Counted from the stretch's first letter, positions 45,552 through 57,860 are shown. The stretch is 64,000 bases of DNA from Modicisalibacter muralis (GCF_900102945.1 NZ_FNGI01000004.1:186001-250000); one strand, 5' to 3'. Numbers and translations: made by a program. Notes: generated from the letters alone by a model not told the origin.

Positions 45552-46643
45552 ATGCCGCTCGATAGACTGACGTTTCTCGGTTTGCGTAATCTGGCCGATC
45601 TGGATATGCGTCCCGAGCCGGGCGTCAATCTGATCGTTGGCGACAACGGCAGCGGCAAGACCAGCCTGCTCGAGGGCATTCATATCCTCGGCATGGGGCG
45701 TTCCTTCCGCACCCAGCACCTCAAGCACGCCATTACGCACGATCATGAAGCGTTGACGTTGCATGGCCGGCTGGCTGGCGATCCGCCGCTGGCGCTGGGT
45801 GTGCGGCGCCAGCGTGCATCGCCAGAGCTCGAGATGCGCATGGCCGGCGAGCGCGTGGCGCGCGTTGCGGACCTGGTCGAGGCATTGCCGCTACAGCTCA
45901 TCAACCCCGATGCCTTTCGCCTACTCGAGGGCTCGCCGGCATCGCGACGCGAGTTTCTCGATTGGGGCGTGTTTCACGTGAAACACGAATTTCTCGATGG
46001 CTGGAAACGCGCGCGTCGCGCGTTGAAACATCGGAATGCCCTGCTTAGACATGGTAGAATTGACGTTCAGTCCATCGCCGTGTGGGAGCGCGAGCTGGTG
46101 CACTGGAGCGAGCGTATCGATCTCCTGCGCGATGAATACATGGCAGGATTTTTGCCGGTGTTCGAAGAGACTCTTGCCGAGCTGTTGCCGCTCCCCGGGC
46201 TTTCACTGCGTTACTACCGAGGCTGGGATCGCAAGCGCACGCTGGCCGATGTCCTCGAGCAGGGGCGCGATAGCGACCGGCAGATGGGATTTACCCAGCA
46301 AGGCCCTCAGCGTGCCGACCTGCGTATTCGTATCGATCGGCGGTCGGCGTTGGAGGTGCTGTCCCGCGGCCAGCAGAAACTGGTCGTCAGCGCCATGAAA
46401 CTGGCCCAGGGGCGATTGTTGGAAGCGATGACCGGGCGTACCTGCATCTATCTGATCGACGATTTGCCGGCAGAGCTGGATGCAAACCATCGCCAAGTCT
46501 TCGGCCGCTGGCTGGAGCGCATGCAGTGCCAGGTTTTCATCACCAGCGTTGAGCGCGAAGCCATTGCGGATCTGTGGTGCCCCGAAACCGCGACCGCCAT
46601 GTTTCACGTGAAACATGGACGACTTAGCACTCGGAACGAATGA
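45552..46643 (+). CDS. recF: DNA replication and repair protein RecF
   Basis: SMC-like ATPase that helps load RecA at gaps. Walker A VGDNGSGKTSLLEGIH, the signature region VLSRGQQKLVVSAMKLAQG and Walker B CIYLIDDLPAELD. ATG at 45552 is preferred over a TTG six bases earlier; 363 residues. Two perfect parS palindromes lie inside the gene and both encode FHVKH. There is no strong ribosome site, which suits a low-abundance protein. Confidence 0.96.
   Translation: MPLDRLTFLGLRNLADLDMRPEPGVNLIVGDNGSGKTSLLEGIHILGMGRSFRTQHLKHAITHDHEALTLHGRLAGDPPLALGVRRQRASPELEMRMAGERVARVADLVEALPLQLINPDAFRLLEGSPASRREFLDWGVFHVKHEFLDGWKRARRALKHRNALLRHGRIDVQSIAVWERELVHWSERIDLLRDEYMAGFLPVFEETLAELLPLPGLSLRYYRGWDRKRTLADVLEQGRDSDRQMGFTQQGPQRADLRIRIDRRSALEVLSRGQQKLVVSAMKLAQGRLLEAMTGRTCIYLIDDLPAELDANHRQVFGRWLERMQCQVFITSVEREAIADLWCPETATAMFHVKHGRLSTRNE
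45970..45985. promoter_or_regulatory. parS site 1 (inside recF)
   Basis: Perfect palindrome TGTTTCACGTGAAACA, the ParB-binding consensus, in the recF coding sequence and read as VFHVKH. Confidence 0.93.
46600..46615. promoter_or_regulatory. parS site 2 (recF C-terminus)
   Basis: Perfect TGTTTCACGTGAAACA near the end of recF, read in the same codon phase as MFHVKH. Confidence 0.93.
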
Positions 46644-46659
46644 TTTCACGACGGAGTAG

Positions 46660-49080
<2,421 letters not shown>

Positions 49081-49096
49081 TGTTTCACGTGAAACA
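49081..49096. promoter_or_regulatory. parS site 3 (after gyrB)
   Basis: Perfect TGTTTCACGTGAAACA starting right after the gyrB stop codon. Confidence 0.93.
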
Positions 49097-49150
49097 CACT
49101 ATTGAAAGTTATCTAAGCGATTGAGCTAAAAGAGTTCTTTGATAGAATAA

Positions 49151-49187
49151 AGAAGCCCAGCAAATTAACTTGCTGGGCTTCTTTTTA
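49151..49187 (+). terminator. Intrinsic terminator of the gyrB transcript
   Basis: A 13-bp perfect stem (AGAAGCCCAGCAA / TTGCTGGGCTTCT) with a six-base loop and a T-rich tail. It may also serve transcripts arriving from the other side. Confidence 0.93.
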
Positions 49188-49258
49188 TTTCCAGGCAGAG
49201 AATGAGGAAAAACGCTTGCTTGGTAGAGGCGATGAAAGAATGGAAAATAAGCTTTCGG

Positions 49259-49274
49259 TGTTTCACGTGGAACA
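49259..49274. promoter_or_regulatory. parS site 4 (one-base variant)
   Basis: TGTTTCACGTGGAACA, the complement of TGTTCCACGTGAAACA, an accepted parS variant. In the gap between gyrB and gmhB. Confidence 0.85.
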
Positions 49275-49347
49275 TTGCGCACACAGCAGGGCGCTGAGTT
49301 CAGTGACGAAGCAGCTAATGGATTGGACCATGTAAGGCCTGGCTATA

Positions 49348-49902
49348 TTAGGATTTGCCTTCGAGCCAATCAGCAAAGCCGGAAAGATCATCGAATACGA
49401 GGGCTTGACCGAATCCGCCCATGGCTTCTGTATTCCGCCCCTTGCCGGTGCGCACCAATACCGGCCGACATTTCATTGCCACGCCAGCCTGAAGATCGCG
49501 CAGGCTATCTCCGACAATCCAGGCTCCTTCGAGCGTCGTCATATCCAAAGCCTGGCGAATCTGCACAAGTAGACCGGTTTTTGGCTTGCGGCAATCGCAA
49601 TGATCGTCGGGGCCGTGGGGGCAATAGGCGATGTGGGCGATGCTCCCGCCGGCGTCATGCACCAGTTCGATCATTCGCTGATGCATCTGCGCAAGAACGT
49701 CCTCATTGTAATAGCCCCGTGCAATCCCCGATTGGTTGGTAGCGACGGCGAGGGCCCAGCCGGCTTGCGATAGTCGAGCGATGGCGTCGATGGCCTGCGG
49801 GTAGGGTATCCATTCGTCGAGAGATTTGATGTAGGCATCGGAATCGTGGTTGATCACGCCGTCACGGTCGAGAATGATCAGGTTTTGCGGAGAAATTGGC
49901 AT
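49348..49902 (-). CDS. gmhB: D-glycero-beta-D-manno-heptose 1,7-bisphosphate 7-phosphatase
   Basis: HAD phosphatase in ADP-heptose synthesis for LPS. The nucleophile motif is ILDRDGVIN, the zinc loop has CPHGPDDHCDCRKP and GDSLRDLQAG is the acidic motif. The ATG at 49902 gives the usual N-terminus (184 residues); another ATG at 49971 would place a parS site inside the gene. Probably belongs with the later rfaD and hldE in function. Confidence 0.93.
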   Translation of the reverse strand: MPISPQNLIILDRDGVINHDSDAYIKSLDEWIPYPQAIDAIARLSQAGWALAVATNQSGIARGYYNEDVLAQMHQRMIELVHDAGGSIAHIAYCPHGPDDHCDCRKPKTGLLVQIRQALDMTTLEGAWIVGDSLRDLQAGVAMKCRPVLVRTGKGRNTEAMGGFGQALVFDDLSGFADWLEGKS

Positions 49903-49950
49903 GAGGGCGTGAGACCAGTACAGCGCGAGAGTGATGCCAGTGTAGAGTGA

Positions 49951-49966
49951 TGTTTCACGTGGAACA
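49951..49966. promoter_or_regulatory. parS site 5 (one-base variant)
   Basis: TGTTTCACGTGGAACA, upstream of gmhB. It is 40 bp from the next parS site. Confidence 0.85.
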
Positions 49967-49990
49967 ATCATTGCTCCGGGCTACGGCCCA

Positions 49991-50006
49991 TGTTTCACGT
50001 GAAACA
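49991..50006. promoter_or_regulatory. parS site 6
   Basis: Perfect TGTTTCACGTGAAACA between gmhB and glyS. Confidence 0.93.
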
Positions 50007-50020
50007 TTAGCGAAACGAGA

Positions 50021-50050
50021 AGGGCCGGCACCCGTAGGAATGCCGGCCCT
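50021..50050 (-). terminator. Terminator hairpin after glyS
   Basis: A 10-bp stem AGGGCCGGCA / TGCCGGCCCT with a 10-base loop, 20 bp past the glyS stop. On the minus strand a modest T-containing tail follows. Confidence 0.75.
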
Positions 50051-50070
50051 TTATTGCCATCCATCGGCGC

Positions 50071-52137
50071 TTATTGCTGCAGTTCGGCAATATCCGCGAC
50101 TTCGAGGAACAATCCCTGGAGGTTGGCCAGCAGCGCCAGGCGGTTGCGGCGTACGGCCTCGTCGTCGGCCATGACCATCACTTCGTCGAAGAATGTATCC
50201 ACCGGCGTGCGCAGCCCGGCAAGGGCGTCGAGAGCTTCGCTGTAGCGAGCCTCGGCGACCAGCGGCACCACCTCGCGCTGACGTGCTGCCAGCGCTTCTG
50301 CCAGGGCTTTCTCGGCACCTTCCAGGAGTAGTTCCTCGGAAACGTGCGTCGATACCTCGTCGTCTTGCTTGGCCAGGATATTGGCGACGCGCTTGTTGGC
50401 GGCAGCCAGCGCGGCGGCTTCCTCGCGCTGCGCGAAGGCATGCACGGCATGCACGCGTCGTGCGAAATCCAGCGGTCGCGTGACCGGACGAGAGCGCACG
50501 GCGAGATAAACCTCCACGGCGATGCCTTCGTCCTGAGTCCAGGCCCGGAAACGGTCGAGCATATAGTCGAGCACATCGTCGACAAGCCCGCTGGCCTTGG
50601 GCAGATCGCGATGCTGAGCGGCGGCTTGCTCGAGCAGTTCTCGCAGGTCGAGGTCGAGCTTGGCCTTGATCAGAATGTTCAGTACGCCAATAGCGGCGCG
50701 GCGCAGTGCGAACGGATCCTTGGCGCCGGTCGGGCGTTGGCCGATGCCGAAAATGCCGGTCAGGGTGTCGAGGCGGTCGGCCAGGGCCAGGGCCAGGCCG
50801 GTGCGGGTCCGGGGAATATCATCGCTGGCGAAGCGCGGCAGGTACTGCTCGTCCAGCGCCTGTGCGACATCCTCCGGCTCGCCATCGTGGCGCGCGTAGT
50901 AACAGCCCATGGTGCCCTGTAGTTCGGGAAATTCGAGCACCATCTCGGTGACCAGATCGCATTTGGCCAATTGCGCGGCACGCGCGGCATGCCCGACATC
51001 GCCTTCGATGCGCTCGGCAATGTAACGGGCCACGGCTTCGCTGCGCCGGGCCTTGTCGGCGAGGCTGCCGAGCTGCTGCTGAAAGACCACGCTGGCCAGC
51101 CCGTCGCGTCGCGAGGCCAGGCTGTGCTTGAGATCGGCCTCGAAGAAAAAGGCCGCATCGGCCAATCGCGGGCGGATGACCTTCTCGTTGCCGGCGATCA
51201 CCTGTTGCGGGTCGTGGCTGTCGATGTTGGCAATGGTGATGAACGCCGGCTTGAGCTTGCCGGCGTCGTCGAGCAGGTGAAAGTATTTCTGATTGGCCTT
51301 CATCGACGAGATCAGGCACTCGGCGGGTACCTCGAGGAAGCGCTCATCGAAGCTACCGGTCAGTGCCACCGGCCATTCGACCAGACCGCTGACTTCCTCG
51401 AGCAGGCTCTCATCGATGACCGCCGTGGCTTCCTGAACCTCGGCTTCGGACAACACCTGCTCGCGGATGCGTTCGCGGCGCCGCTGCCGATCGGCCAGCA
51501 CATAGGCGTCTTCCAGCGCGTCGAGGTAGTCATCGGCATGGGCCAACGGGATGGCTGCAGGGGCGTGGAAGCGGTGGCCCCGCGTTTCGCGCCCGGCATC
51601 CAGGCCGAGTATCGATGCCGCGACGATATCGCCGCCATACAGCATCATCAGCCAATGCACCGGCCGCGAGAACTCGATGCGTGACGCACCCCAGCGCATG
51701 TTCCTGGGTACCGGCAAGTCGGCGATCGCCTTGGCGACGATGCCGGGAAGCAGCGTCGTCACGGATTCGCCGGGCTGCTCGAAGCGATAACCCAGCCAGG
51801 TACCCTTGTCGGTCTCGAGCTGGATCAGTTCGTCGACGCCGACGCAGCAGGAACTGGCGAAGCCCTGGGCGGCCCGGGTCGGCTCGCCGTTCTTGTAGGC
51901 GGCGGCCAGTGCTGGGCCTCGGCGTTCGATCCGGCGGTCGGGCTGCTTGCCGTCGAGTTCGCGGATTCGCACCGCCAGACGGCGTGGCGTGGCGAAGGCC
52001 TGCACCTCGCCGAAGGCGACCTCGGCTTCGCGCAGGCCAGCGGCGATTGCCTCGGCGAAGGCGTCGGATAACGTGTCGATGGCACTCGGCGGCAGCTCTT
52101 CGACGCCCAGTTCGATCAATAGGGTGTTGGCGGCCAT
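50071..52137 (-). CDS. glyS: Glycine--tRNA ligase beta subunit
   Basis: Large subunit of the alpha2beta2 glycyl-tRNA synthetase, involved in tRNA binding. It begins TLLIELGVEELPPSAI and contains FATPRRLAVRIREL and SMKANQKYFHLLD, all typical. 688 residues. Two bases after the glyQ stop, so coupled. Confidence 0.96.
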   Translation of the reverse strand: MAANTLLIELGVEELPPSAIDTLSDAFAEAIAAGLREAEVAFGEVQAFATPRRLAVRIRELDGKQPDRRIERRGPALAAAYKNGEPTRAAQGFASSCCVGVDELIQLETDKGTWLGYRFEQPGESVTTLLPGIVAKAIADLPVPRNMRWGASRIEFSRPVHWLMMLYGGDIVAASILGLDAGRETRGHRFHAPAAIPLAHADDYLDALEDAYVLADRQRRRERIREQVLSEAEVQEATAVIDESLLEEVSGLVEWPVALTGSFDERFLEVPAECLISSMKANQKYFHLLDDAGKLKPAFITIANIDSHDPQQVIAGNEKVIRPRLADAAFFFEADLKHSLASRRDGLASVVFQQQLGSLADKARRSEAVARYIAERIEGDVGHAARAAQLAKCDLVTEMVLEFPELQGTMGCYYARHDGEPEDVAQALDEQYLPRFASDDIPRTRTGLALALADRLDTLTGIFGIGQRPTGAKDPFALRRAAIGVLNILIKAKLDLDLRELLEQAAAQHRDLPKASGLVDDVLDYMLDRFRAWTQDEGIAVEVYLAVRSRPVTRPLDFARRVHAVHAFAQREEAAALAAANKRVANILAKQDDEVSTHVSEELLLEGAEKALAEALAARQREVVPLVAEARYSEALDALAGLRTPVDTFFDEVMVMADDEAVRRNRLALLANLQGLFLEVADIAELQQ

Positions 52138-52139
52138 GC

Positions 52140-53102
52140 TCAGGCGTCTCCCTGTTCGGCTAGCGGCTCTTTGGCCAGTAATTCACGGCGCACAGCCTCT
52201 GGCGCCATGGGGAAGCCGGCAGCCTTGCGCGATTGGTAATAGGCATTGGCGACATCGCGGGCCATGGTGCGCACGCGCAGGATATAGCGCTGACGCTCGG
52301 TCACCGAAATGGCATGTCGGGCGTCGAGCAGGTTGAAGGTATGCGAGGCCTTGAGCACCATTTCATAAGCGGGCAACGGTAGGTCGGCTTCGAGCAGCTT
52401 GCTGCATTCGCCTTCGAGGTGATCGAAAGCGGCGAACAGCGCCGGTACGTCGGCGTGCTCGAAATTGTAGGCGGACTGTTCGCGCTCGTTCTGCAGATAG
52501 ACGTCGCCATAGCTGACCCGGCTGCCATCGGGGGCGACGGTCCAGGTCAGGTCGTAGACGCTATCGACGTCCTGCAGATACATGGCGATGCGTTCCAGGC
52601 CATAGGTCAGCTCGCCGGTGACCGGGAAACATTCGATGCCGCCGGCCTGCTGGAAATAGGTAAACTGCGTGACTTCCATGCCGTTGAGCCAGATTTCCCA
52701 GCCCAGCCCCCAGGCACCCAGGGTCGGCGACTCCCAGTTGTCCTCGACGAAGCGGATATCATGGACCAGCGGGTCGAGGCCAAGGCGCTCGAGGGAGCCC
52801 AGATAGAGCTGCTGAAAGTCGGCGGGCGAGGGTTTCATCACGACCTGGAACTGGTAGTAATGCTGCAGGCGGTTGGGGTTCTCGCCATAGCGGCCGTCGG
52901 TGGGGCGGCGCGAGGGCTGCACGTAGGCGGCATTCCAGGTTTCCGGGCCGATGGAGCGCAGGAACGTGGCCGGGTGGAAGGTGCCGGCACCGACTTCCAT
53001 ATCCAGCGGCTGCATGATCACGCAGCCCTTTTCGGCCCAGTACTGCTGCAGGGCGAGAATCAGGCCCTGAAAGGTTTTCACGTCTGGCGTCGACTGTGTC
53101 AT
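52140..53102 (-). CDS. glyQ: Glycine--tRNA ligase alpha subunit
   Basis: Catalytic subunit. Motifs [32 protein letters not shown] and [19 protein letters not shown] are typical. The ATG at 53102 gives 320 residues; a GTG 12 bases earlier is less likely. Operon with glyS and divergent from rfaD. Confidence 0.97.
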   Translation of the reverse strand: MTQSTPDVKTFQGLILALQQYWAEKGCVIMQPLDMEVGAGTFHPATFLRSIGPETWNAAYVQPSRRPTDGRYGENPNRLQHYYQFQVVMKPSPADFQQLYLGSLERLGLDPLVHDIRFVEDNWESPTLGAWGLGWEIWLNGMEVTQFTYFQQAGGIECFPVTGELTYGLERIAMYLQDVDSVYDLTWTVAPDGSRVSYGDVYLQNEREQSAYNFEHADVPALFAAFDHLEGECSKLLEADLPLPAYEMVLKASHTFNLLDARHAISVTERQRYILRVRTMARDVANAYYQSRKAAGFPMAPEAVRRELLAKEPLAEQGDA

Positions 53103-53227
53103 TGGGTGAAGCACCGTTGGCCCATGAATTCACGAACCGCTAAGTATACAATTACCCGTTAATCGGTTATAGGCCGAACCCGACATGACGGCCGCCCACG
53201 ACATTGGACGGCCACGGAGGATCAAAC

Positions 53228-54184
53228 ATGATCGTAGTGACAGGCGGCGCGGGTTTCATCGGCGCCAATCTGGTCAAGGCGCTCAATGCGCGCGGCCATA
53301 ACGATGTGCTGGTGGTCGACGATCTGACCGATGGCACCAAGTTCGTCAATCTGGCCGACTGCACGCTCGGTGACTATCTGGACAAGGACGACTTTCGGTC
53401 CCGGGTGCGCGCCGAGCTGCGCGGTGAAAATGGCCGACTGCCGTCGATCGAGGCCATCTTCCACGAAGGCGCCTGCTCGGACACCACCGAATGGGATGGC
53501 AAGTTCATGCTCGACAACAACTTCGAGTACTCCAAGGACCTGCTGCACTTCTGTCAGAAGAAGGGCATTCCCTTCCTCTATGCGTCGTCGGCGGCGACCT
53601 ACGGCGGTAGCGAAATCTTCCGCGAAGCGCCTGAATTCGAGAAGCCGCTGAATGTCTACGGCTACTCCAAGCTGCTGTTCGACCAGTACGTGCGCAGCCA
53701 TTGGGAGAGCTTTACCAGCCAGGTGGTGGGGTTTCGTTACTTCAACGTCTATGGCCCGCGCGAGCAGCACAAGGGCAAGATGGCCAGCGTCGCCTACCAT
53801 CACCACACGCAGGTCAGTCAGGGCCAGAACCCGCGCCTGTTCGGTGCCTGGGACGGCTATGAGGCCGGCATGCAGAGCCGCGATTTCATCTATGTCGGCG
53901 ACGTGGTGGACGTCAACCTGTGGTTTCTCGATCACCCCGAGCGTGGTGGCATCTTCAACCTGGGCACGGGGCGTGCCGAGCCCTTCAAGGCCATCGCCGA
54001 CAGCGTGATCGCTTTCCACGGCAAGGGCGATATCGACTTCATCGACTTTCCCGACGAACTCAAGGGCCGCTATCAGAGCTATACGCGCGCCGATATTTCG
54101 CGGCTGCGCGAGGCAGGTTACGACGCCGAGTTCAGGACCGTGGCCGAGGGTGTGCGTGCCTATCTGGAATGGCTTAATGGCTGA
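53228..54184 (+). CDS. rfaD: ADP-L-glycero-D-manno-heptose 6-epimerase
   Basis: Last enzyme of ADP-heptose synthesis. NAD(P) fold [19 protein letters not shown] motif within [12 protein letters not shown], and [14 protein letters not shown]. 318 residues. ATG at 53228 with GGAGG at good spacing. Overlaps waaF by eight bases, so they form an operon. Confidence 0.96.
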   Translation: MIVVTGGAGFIGANLVKALNARGHNDVLVVDDLTDGTKFVNLADCTLGDYLDKDDFRSRVRAELRGENGRLPSIEAIFHEGACSDTTEWDGKFMLDNNFEYSKDLLHFCQKKGIPFLYASSAATYGGSEIFREAPEFEKPLNVYGYSKLLFDQYVRSHWESFTSQVVGFRYFNVYGPREQHKGKMASVAYHHHTQVSQGQNPRLFGAWDGYEAGMQSRDFIYVGDVVDVNLWFLDHPERGGIFNLGTGRAEPFKAIADSVIAFHGKGDIDFIDFPDELKGRYQSYTRADISRLREAGYDAEFRTVAEGVRAYLEWLNG

Positions 54185-55193
54185 GACGAACGCAGAGCGC
54201 ATCCTGGTCGTCGGCCCGTCCTGGGTCGGCGACATGGTCATGGCGCAGAGCCTGTTCCAGACGCTCAAGGCGCGTCAGCCCGATTGCACGATCGCGGTGC
54301 TGGCGCCGGCCTGGTCGCAGCCGATTCTGGCACGCATGGCCGAGGTCGACGAGGCCATCGCCCTGGATGTCGGGCATGGCGAGTTCGGTTGGCGGGCACG
54401 GCGTCGCGTAGCGCGTACGCTCAAGGGGCGCTTCGAGCGCGCCATCGTGCTGCCGCGCTCGTGGAAATCGGCGCTGGTGCCGTTCCTGGCCGGGATACAG
54501 CAGCGGGTCGGGTTCACCGGCGAGCAACGCCTGATACTGCTCACCGAGCGCCGCAAGCTGGACAGGAGCATGCTCGATCAGACGGTAAAGCGCTTCGTTT
54601 CGCTGGGGTTGAGCGCCGATGAGGCGCGTCGAGGCGATTTCGCATGTCCCCATCCACGACTGACACTCGATGCCGACAACCTGGCCGCACTCAAGGCCGA
54701 GCATGGGCTGGGCCAGCGCCCGGCGATCGGCATGATGCCCGGCGCCGAATATGGCCCGGCCAAGCAGTGGCCATTGGCGCATTTTCGCAGCCTGACGGAA
54801 CGCCTGATCGCCGCAGGCTACGAGGTGCGGGTGTTGGGTGGCCCCAAGGATGTCGAGGCCGGCGAGTGGATCGCTGCCGGCCTGAGTCACGCGCACAACC
54901 TGTGCGGCAAGACGCGGCTGGCCGATGCCGTCGACCTACTCGCCGACTGTCGCCAGGTGGTAACCAACGACTCGGGGCTGATGCACGTCGCCGCCGCGGT
55001 GGGTACCCGGGTGCAGGCCATTTACGGGTCGTCGTCGCCGCTCTACACGCCGCCGCTGACTAGCCGCGCCGACATTCATACCCTGGCACTGACCTGCTCG
55101 CCATGCTTCGAGCGCACCTGCCCGCTGGGACACACCAACTGCCTTAACCAACTCGACCCCGAGCGCTTGATGCTGGCGCTGCAGGATCGTTGA
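54177..55193 (+). CDS. waaF: ADP-heptose:LPS heptosyltransferase II
   Basis: Family 9 glycosyltransferase adding the second heptose to the LPS inner core on the cytosolic face. N-terminal [30 protein letters not shown] and [15 protein letters not shown] are typical of WaaF. 338 residues. It uses the product of rfaD just upstream. Confidence 0.94.
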   Translation: MAETNAERILVVGPSWVGDMVMAQSLFQTLKARQPDCTIAVLAPAWSQPILARMAEVDEAIALDVGHGEFGWRARRRVARTLKGRFERAIVLPRSWKSALVPFLAGIQQRVGFTGEQRLILLTERRKLDRSMLDQTVKRFVSLGLSADEARRGDFACPHPRLTLDADNLAALKAEHGLGQRPAIGMMPGAEYGPAKQWPLAHFRSLTERLIAAGYEVRVLGGPKDVEAGEWIAAGLSHAHNLCGKTRLADAVDLLADCRQVVTNDSGLMHVAAAVGTRVQAIYGSSSPLYTPPLTSRADIHTLALTCSPCFERTCPLGHTNCLNQLDPERLMLALQDR

Positions 55194-55303
55194 GCGTTGT
55201 CCTGGCACTTTCTTTATGTTAGCATGCTAATTAAATTTTCCATGAAACGCCTTGGCGTCTAGCGTCAAATAACAGCAGATCGTTAGTAACGAAGGGGGAT
55301 CGA

Positions 55304-56272
55304 TTGGCAATCATACGCGCTCCGGCCGGTGAAGAGGCCTTCTACGAGCTGTACAGCCCCGCCTTGAAATGGACGGTTCGCCGCGCTCGCCTTCAGCATG
55401 CCATTCGCGAATCCTTTCAGCGCTATGTCGGCGTTCCAATCGAGGAGTTATGGTTCCAGCTGTGGTGGACCGGCGGCGCGGGAGCGCAGACCCTCGAGCG
55501 CCTGGGGCTGCCACGTCGCTCCATCGAGTCGTGTCTGGGCGATGCCTTGACGCTGATGGTCGATCCCCGGCGTTTGCTTTACTCCGCGAGGTTGCCGCGT
55601 GGCGCGGGTGGCTCGGCGTTTTCCTCGAGCACCTTCATCTGGGATGGCGATTGGGACCTGCGCAGAGGCGATCTGCGTGCCGGCTCGCGCTACCGCTTTA
55701 TCTCCGAATTGGATGAGCGGCGCGACGACCTGCGCGCCACCGAGCGCTTCCGGACCTTAAAAGCACGCCTTGACGAAGGCCGGCCCTGGTCTTCCCACCA
55801 GCAGGGTATCCTGCTCGATAGCGAGCAGAAGATCCTGGCGTACCTGAGGCTTTACCTCGGCTTTCTCGATGGCATGGCGCAGATGGGCTTCAATGCGCAG
55901 CTCGGCAAGGACCGGCCTGGCGTAGCGATCTCTCGAACGGGGAAAATACTGAAGATAAACCGCGGCTTACATCGACTGGCCATGGCGCAACGCCTCGGTA
56001 TACCGCAGATTCCCGTCCAGGTAAGGGCCGTGCATCGCCAATGGTGGAACGACGTCACGGGCGATGCGGTGGGCCATGCCGCGCTGGCGAAACTGCTGGC
56101 GGCGTTACCCGACTGCGAACCCGAGCTCGAAGCGGGCCCTCTCGTTCACGTACTGCCCGGGACGTTGACGAATCAGCCGTGGCCCGAACCGCGAGTGTCG
56201 CAGCATCTGCTCACTCGAGATTGTCCCACAGGCGTGCCTGTAGGGCGCTCTCCTCGCGTAGACGCGCATTGA
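55304..56272 (+). CDS. Unrecognised protein in the LPS region
   Basis: I do not recognise the family with confidence. A 322-residue soluble, arginine-rich protein without signal or membrane segment. Its central part (SRTGKILKINRGLHRLAMAQ, LGIPQIPVQVRAVHRQWW, about residues 210-250) resembles the "note-of-a-sugar-cluster" and ParB/sulfiredoxin-like pattern dGxHRLaxAxxLGxxxIPV. It begins with TTG at 55304, with GGGGGA at proper spacing. The 3' end overlaps the convergent opgB-like gene by 62 bp. An AT-rich leader separates it from waaF. Its role is unknown; core-sugar or polysaccharide biosynthesis is a guess from context. Confidence 0.6.
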   Translation: MAIIRAPAGEEAFYELYSPALKWTVRRARLQHAIRESFQRYVGVPIEELWFQLWWTGGAGAQTLERLGLPRRSIESCLGDALTLMVDPRRLLYSARLPRGAGGSAFSSSTFIWDGDWDLRRGDLRAGSRYRFISELDERRDDLRATERFRTLKARLDEGRPWSSHQQGILLDSEQKILAYLRLYLGFLDGMAQMGFNAQLGKDRPGVAISRTGKILKINRGLHRLAMAQRLGIPQIPVQVRAVHRQWWNDVTGDAVGHAALAKLLAALPDCEPELEAGPLVHVLPGTLTNQPWPEPRVSQHLLTRDCPTGVPVGRSPRVDAH

Positions 56273-57791
56273 TGTACTCCAGGCCGTGGCGCTCGATCAG
56301 CGTTTGCGCCGGCGACAGCAACGAGGCGCCCAGGCCGGCGCGATGCGCGGGCACCGTGAAGCCCAGCGCTTCGAGCACGGTGGGCAGTACATCGACCATC
56401 GACGCTTCACGACGGATCACCCGGCCCGGCGTCAGCCCATTGCCAAACATCATCAGGGTGTTCTCGCGCGGCCCGGCGATCAACCGCTGCCAAGCCGAGT
56501 TCTTCATCGACAGATGATCGCTTGAGATCACTACCAGCGTATTGTCGAGCAGCCCCTCGGCGTCCAGGCCCTCGATGAAGCGGCGCACCAGCCAGGCCGT
56601 GCACTCCACCGAATAGAGAATGCTCACCCCATCGAATTCACCCTGGCGCGCGCGGCAATCCCGCGCGGGGTAGCCGTAAGGGGGATGCGCGGACAGTGTC
56701 AGGCCAACGAACACATAAGGCGTCGCTGGGTCGCTGGCCAAGCGGCGGATGCGCTCGTGGGCCATGGCCAACAGGGAGTCGTCATAGAGTCCCCAGTCGT
56801 TGAGATAGCTCGGATCATCGAGTCGCGGGCTCAGTTGCTCGCGGCCCAACACCGCATCGAAGCCATGATTCTTGTAGAAGATGCCCTTGCCGGCGAAATC
56901 GATGCTGGCGCCGCCCATGTAGACCTGCCGATAACCGCGCTTGTCGAGCAGGTCGCCAAGGCACTCGACGCCGGGCAAGACGTATTCCAGCGGCTCGAAT
57001 TGGCCGTCCTCGAATATCCCGACCGGCATCAGTGGCGTGCCGCACTGGCTGGCGATCATGCCGGCGGTGGTCCAGCCGGTGTTCTCGATCTGGCGCACGC
57101 CATGGAACACCACGCCGCGCTCGCCAAGCGCCTCGAGATCGTCGTAGACGTTGCCGAAGCGTGCCTCGTCGGTATAGGTGCCTTCGGTGCTCTCCATGTA
57201 GATAACGATCAGGTTGGGCAATACCGCGGGCACGGCCTCGATGCCGGGTGGCACGTAGCGGCGATCCAGCCAGGCGCCATCCTCGGTGACGATGGCGGCG
57301 CCTTGCTGGGTGATCCCGAACAACAGCGGGTTGAAGGCCAGCAGAAAGAGCACCAGCACGCGTTCATGCAGGCGCCAGCGATGATCGGCGCGCACCAGCC
57401 AAGTGAAGGCCGCCAGCATCGCCAGTGCCGCCAGCGTGTAGAGAATCGCGGCAAGAATGCGCTGGGTGCCGCCATGATCCTCGATGCCGGCCTGCAGGTG
57501 GAAGATCACCGCGCCCATGTCGATCTTGCCGTAACTGTCGGCCAGAAACAGGTAGAGCCACCACAACGCCAGCGGCAGCAGCGACCAGGGCCAGGCACGG
57601 CGGCGCGCGCGCCGCTGCGTGGCATCGCCCCAGCGCAGGCTCCAGGCAAGCAACAGCCACAGCGCGAGGATCGGCACTGTCCAGATGTGGCGCAGCGAGA
57701 ACACCGTGGTAACGGCAAAGCCGACACACAGGCCCAGATGACCCAGTGCCCACCAGCGAAGATGGGGTAGACGGATCGACATTCGCTTCAT
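56211..57791 (-). CDS. OpgB/MdoB-like phosphoglycerol transferase (sulfatase fold)
   Basis: Inner-membrane protein with four or five N-terminal helices and a periplasmic alkaline-phosphatase-like domain. Motifs closely follow E. coli OpgB: NLIVIYMESTEGTY, TTAGMIASQCGTPL (nucleophile Thr), CLGDLLDKRGY, FYKNHGFDAVLG, NDWGLYDDSLL and VVISSDHLSMKNSAW. OpgB moves phosphoglycerol to periplasmic glucans. No opgG or opgH is in the window, so the acceptor could instead be the LPS core. ATG at 57791 has AAAGGA upstream. Follows the GT genes. Confidence 0.85.
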   Translation of the reverse strand: MKRMSIRLPHLRWWALGHLGLCVGFAVTTVFSLRHIWTVPILALWLLLAWSLRWGDATQRRARRRAWPWSLLPLALWWLYLFLADSYGKIDMGAVIFHLQAGIEDHGGTQRILAAILYTLAALAMLAAFTWLVRADHRWRLHERVLVLFLLAFNPLLFGITQQGAAIVTEDGAWLDRRYVPPGIEAVPAVLPNLIVIYMESTEGTYTDEARFGNVYDDLEALGERGVVFHGVRQIENTGWTTAGMIASQCGTPLMPVGIFEDGQFEPLEYVLPGVECLGDLLDKRGYRQVYMGGASIDFAGKGIFYKNHGFDAVLGREQLSPRLDDPSYLNDWGLYDDSLLAMAHERIRRLASDPATPYVFVGLTLSAHPPYGYPARDCRARQGEFDGVSILYSVECTAWLVRRFIEGLDAEGLLDNTLVVISSDHLSMKNSAWQRLIAGPRENTLMMFGNGLTPGRVIRREASMVDVLPTVLEALGFTVPAHRAGLGASLLSPAQTLIERHGLEYINARLREESALQARLWDNLE

Positions 57792-57860
57792 GAATCCTTT
57801 CGTTGGAACTGCAAGACTATCGCGAACGCCTCCGACGGTCACGCCGCTGTCATGCTGCTG

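Noticed and set aside
49902-49971. Longer gmhB start at 49971
   Set aside because: It would place a parS site inside the coding sequence and adds 23 residues with no HAD-family counterpart; the start at 49902 fits family length.
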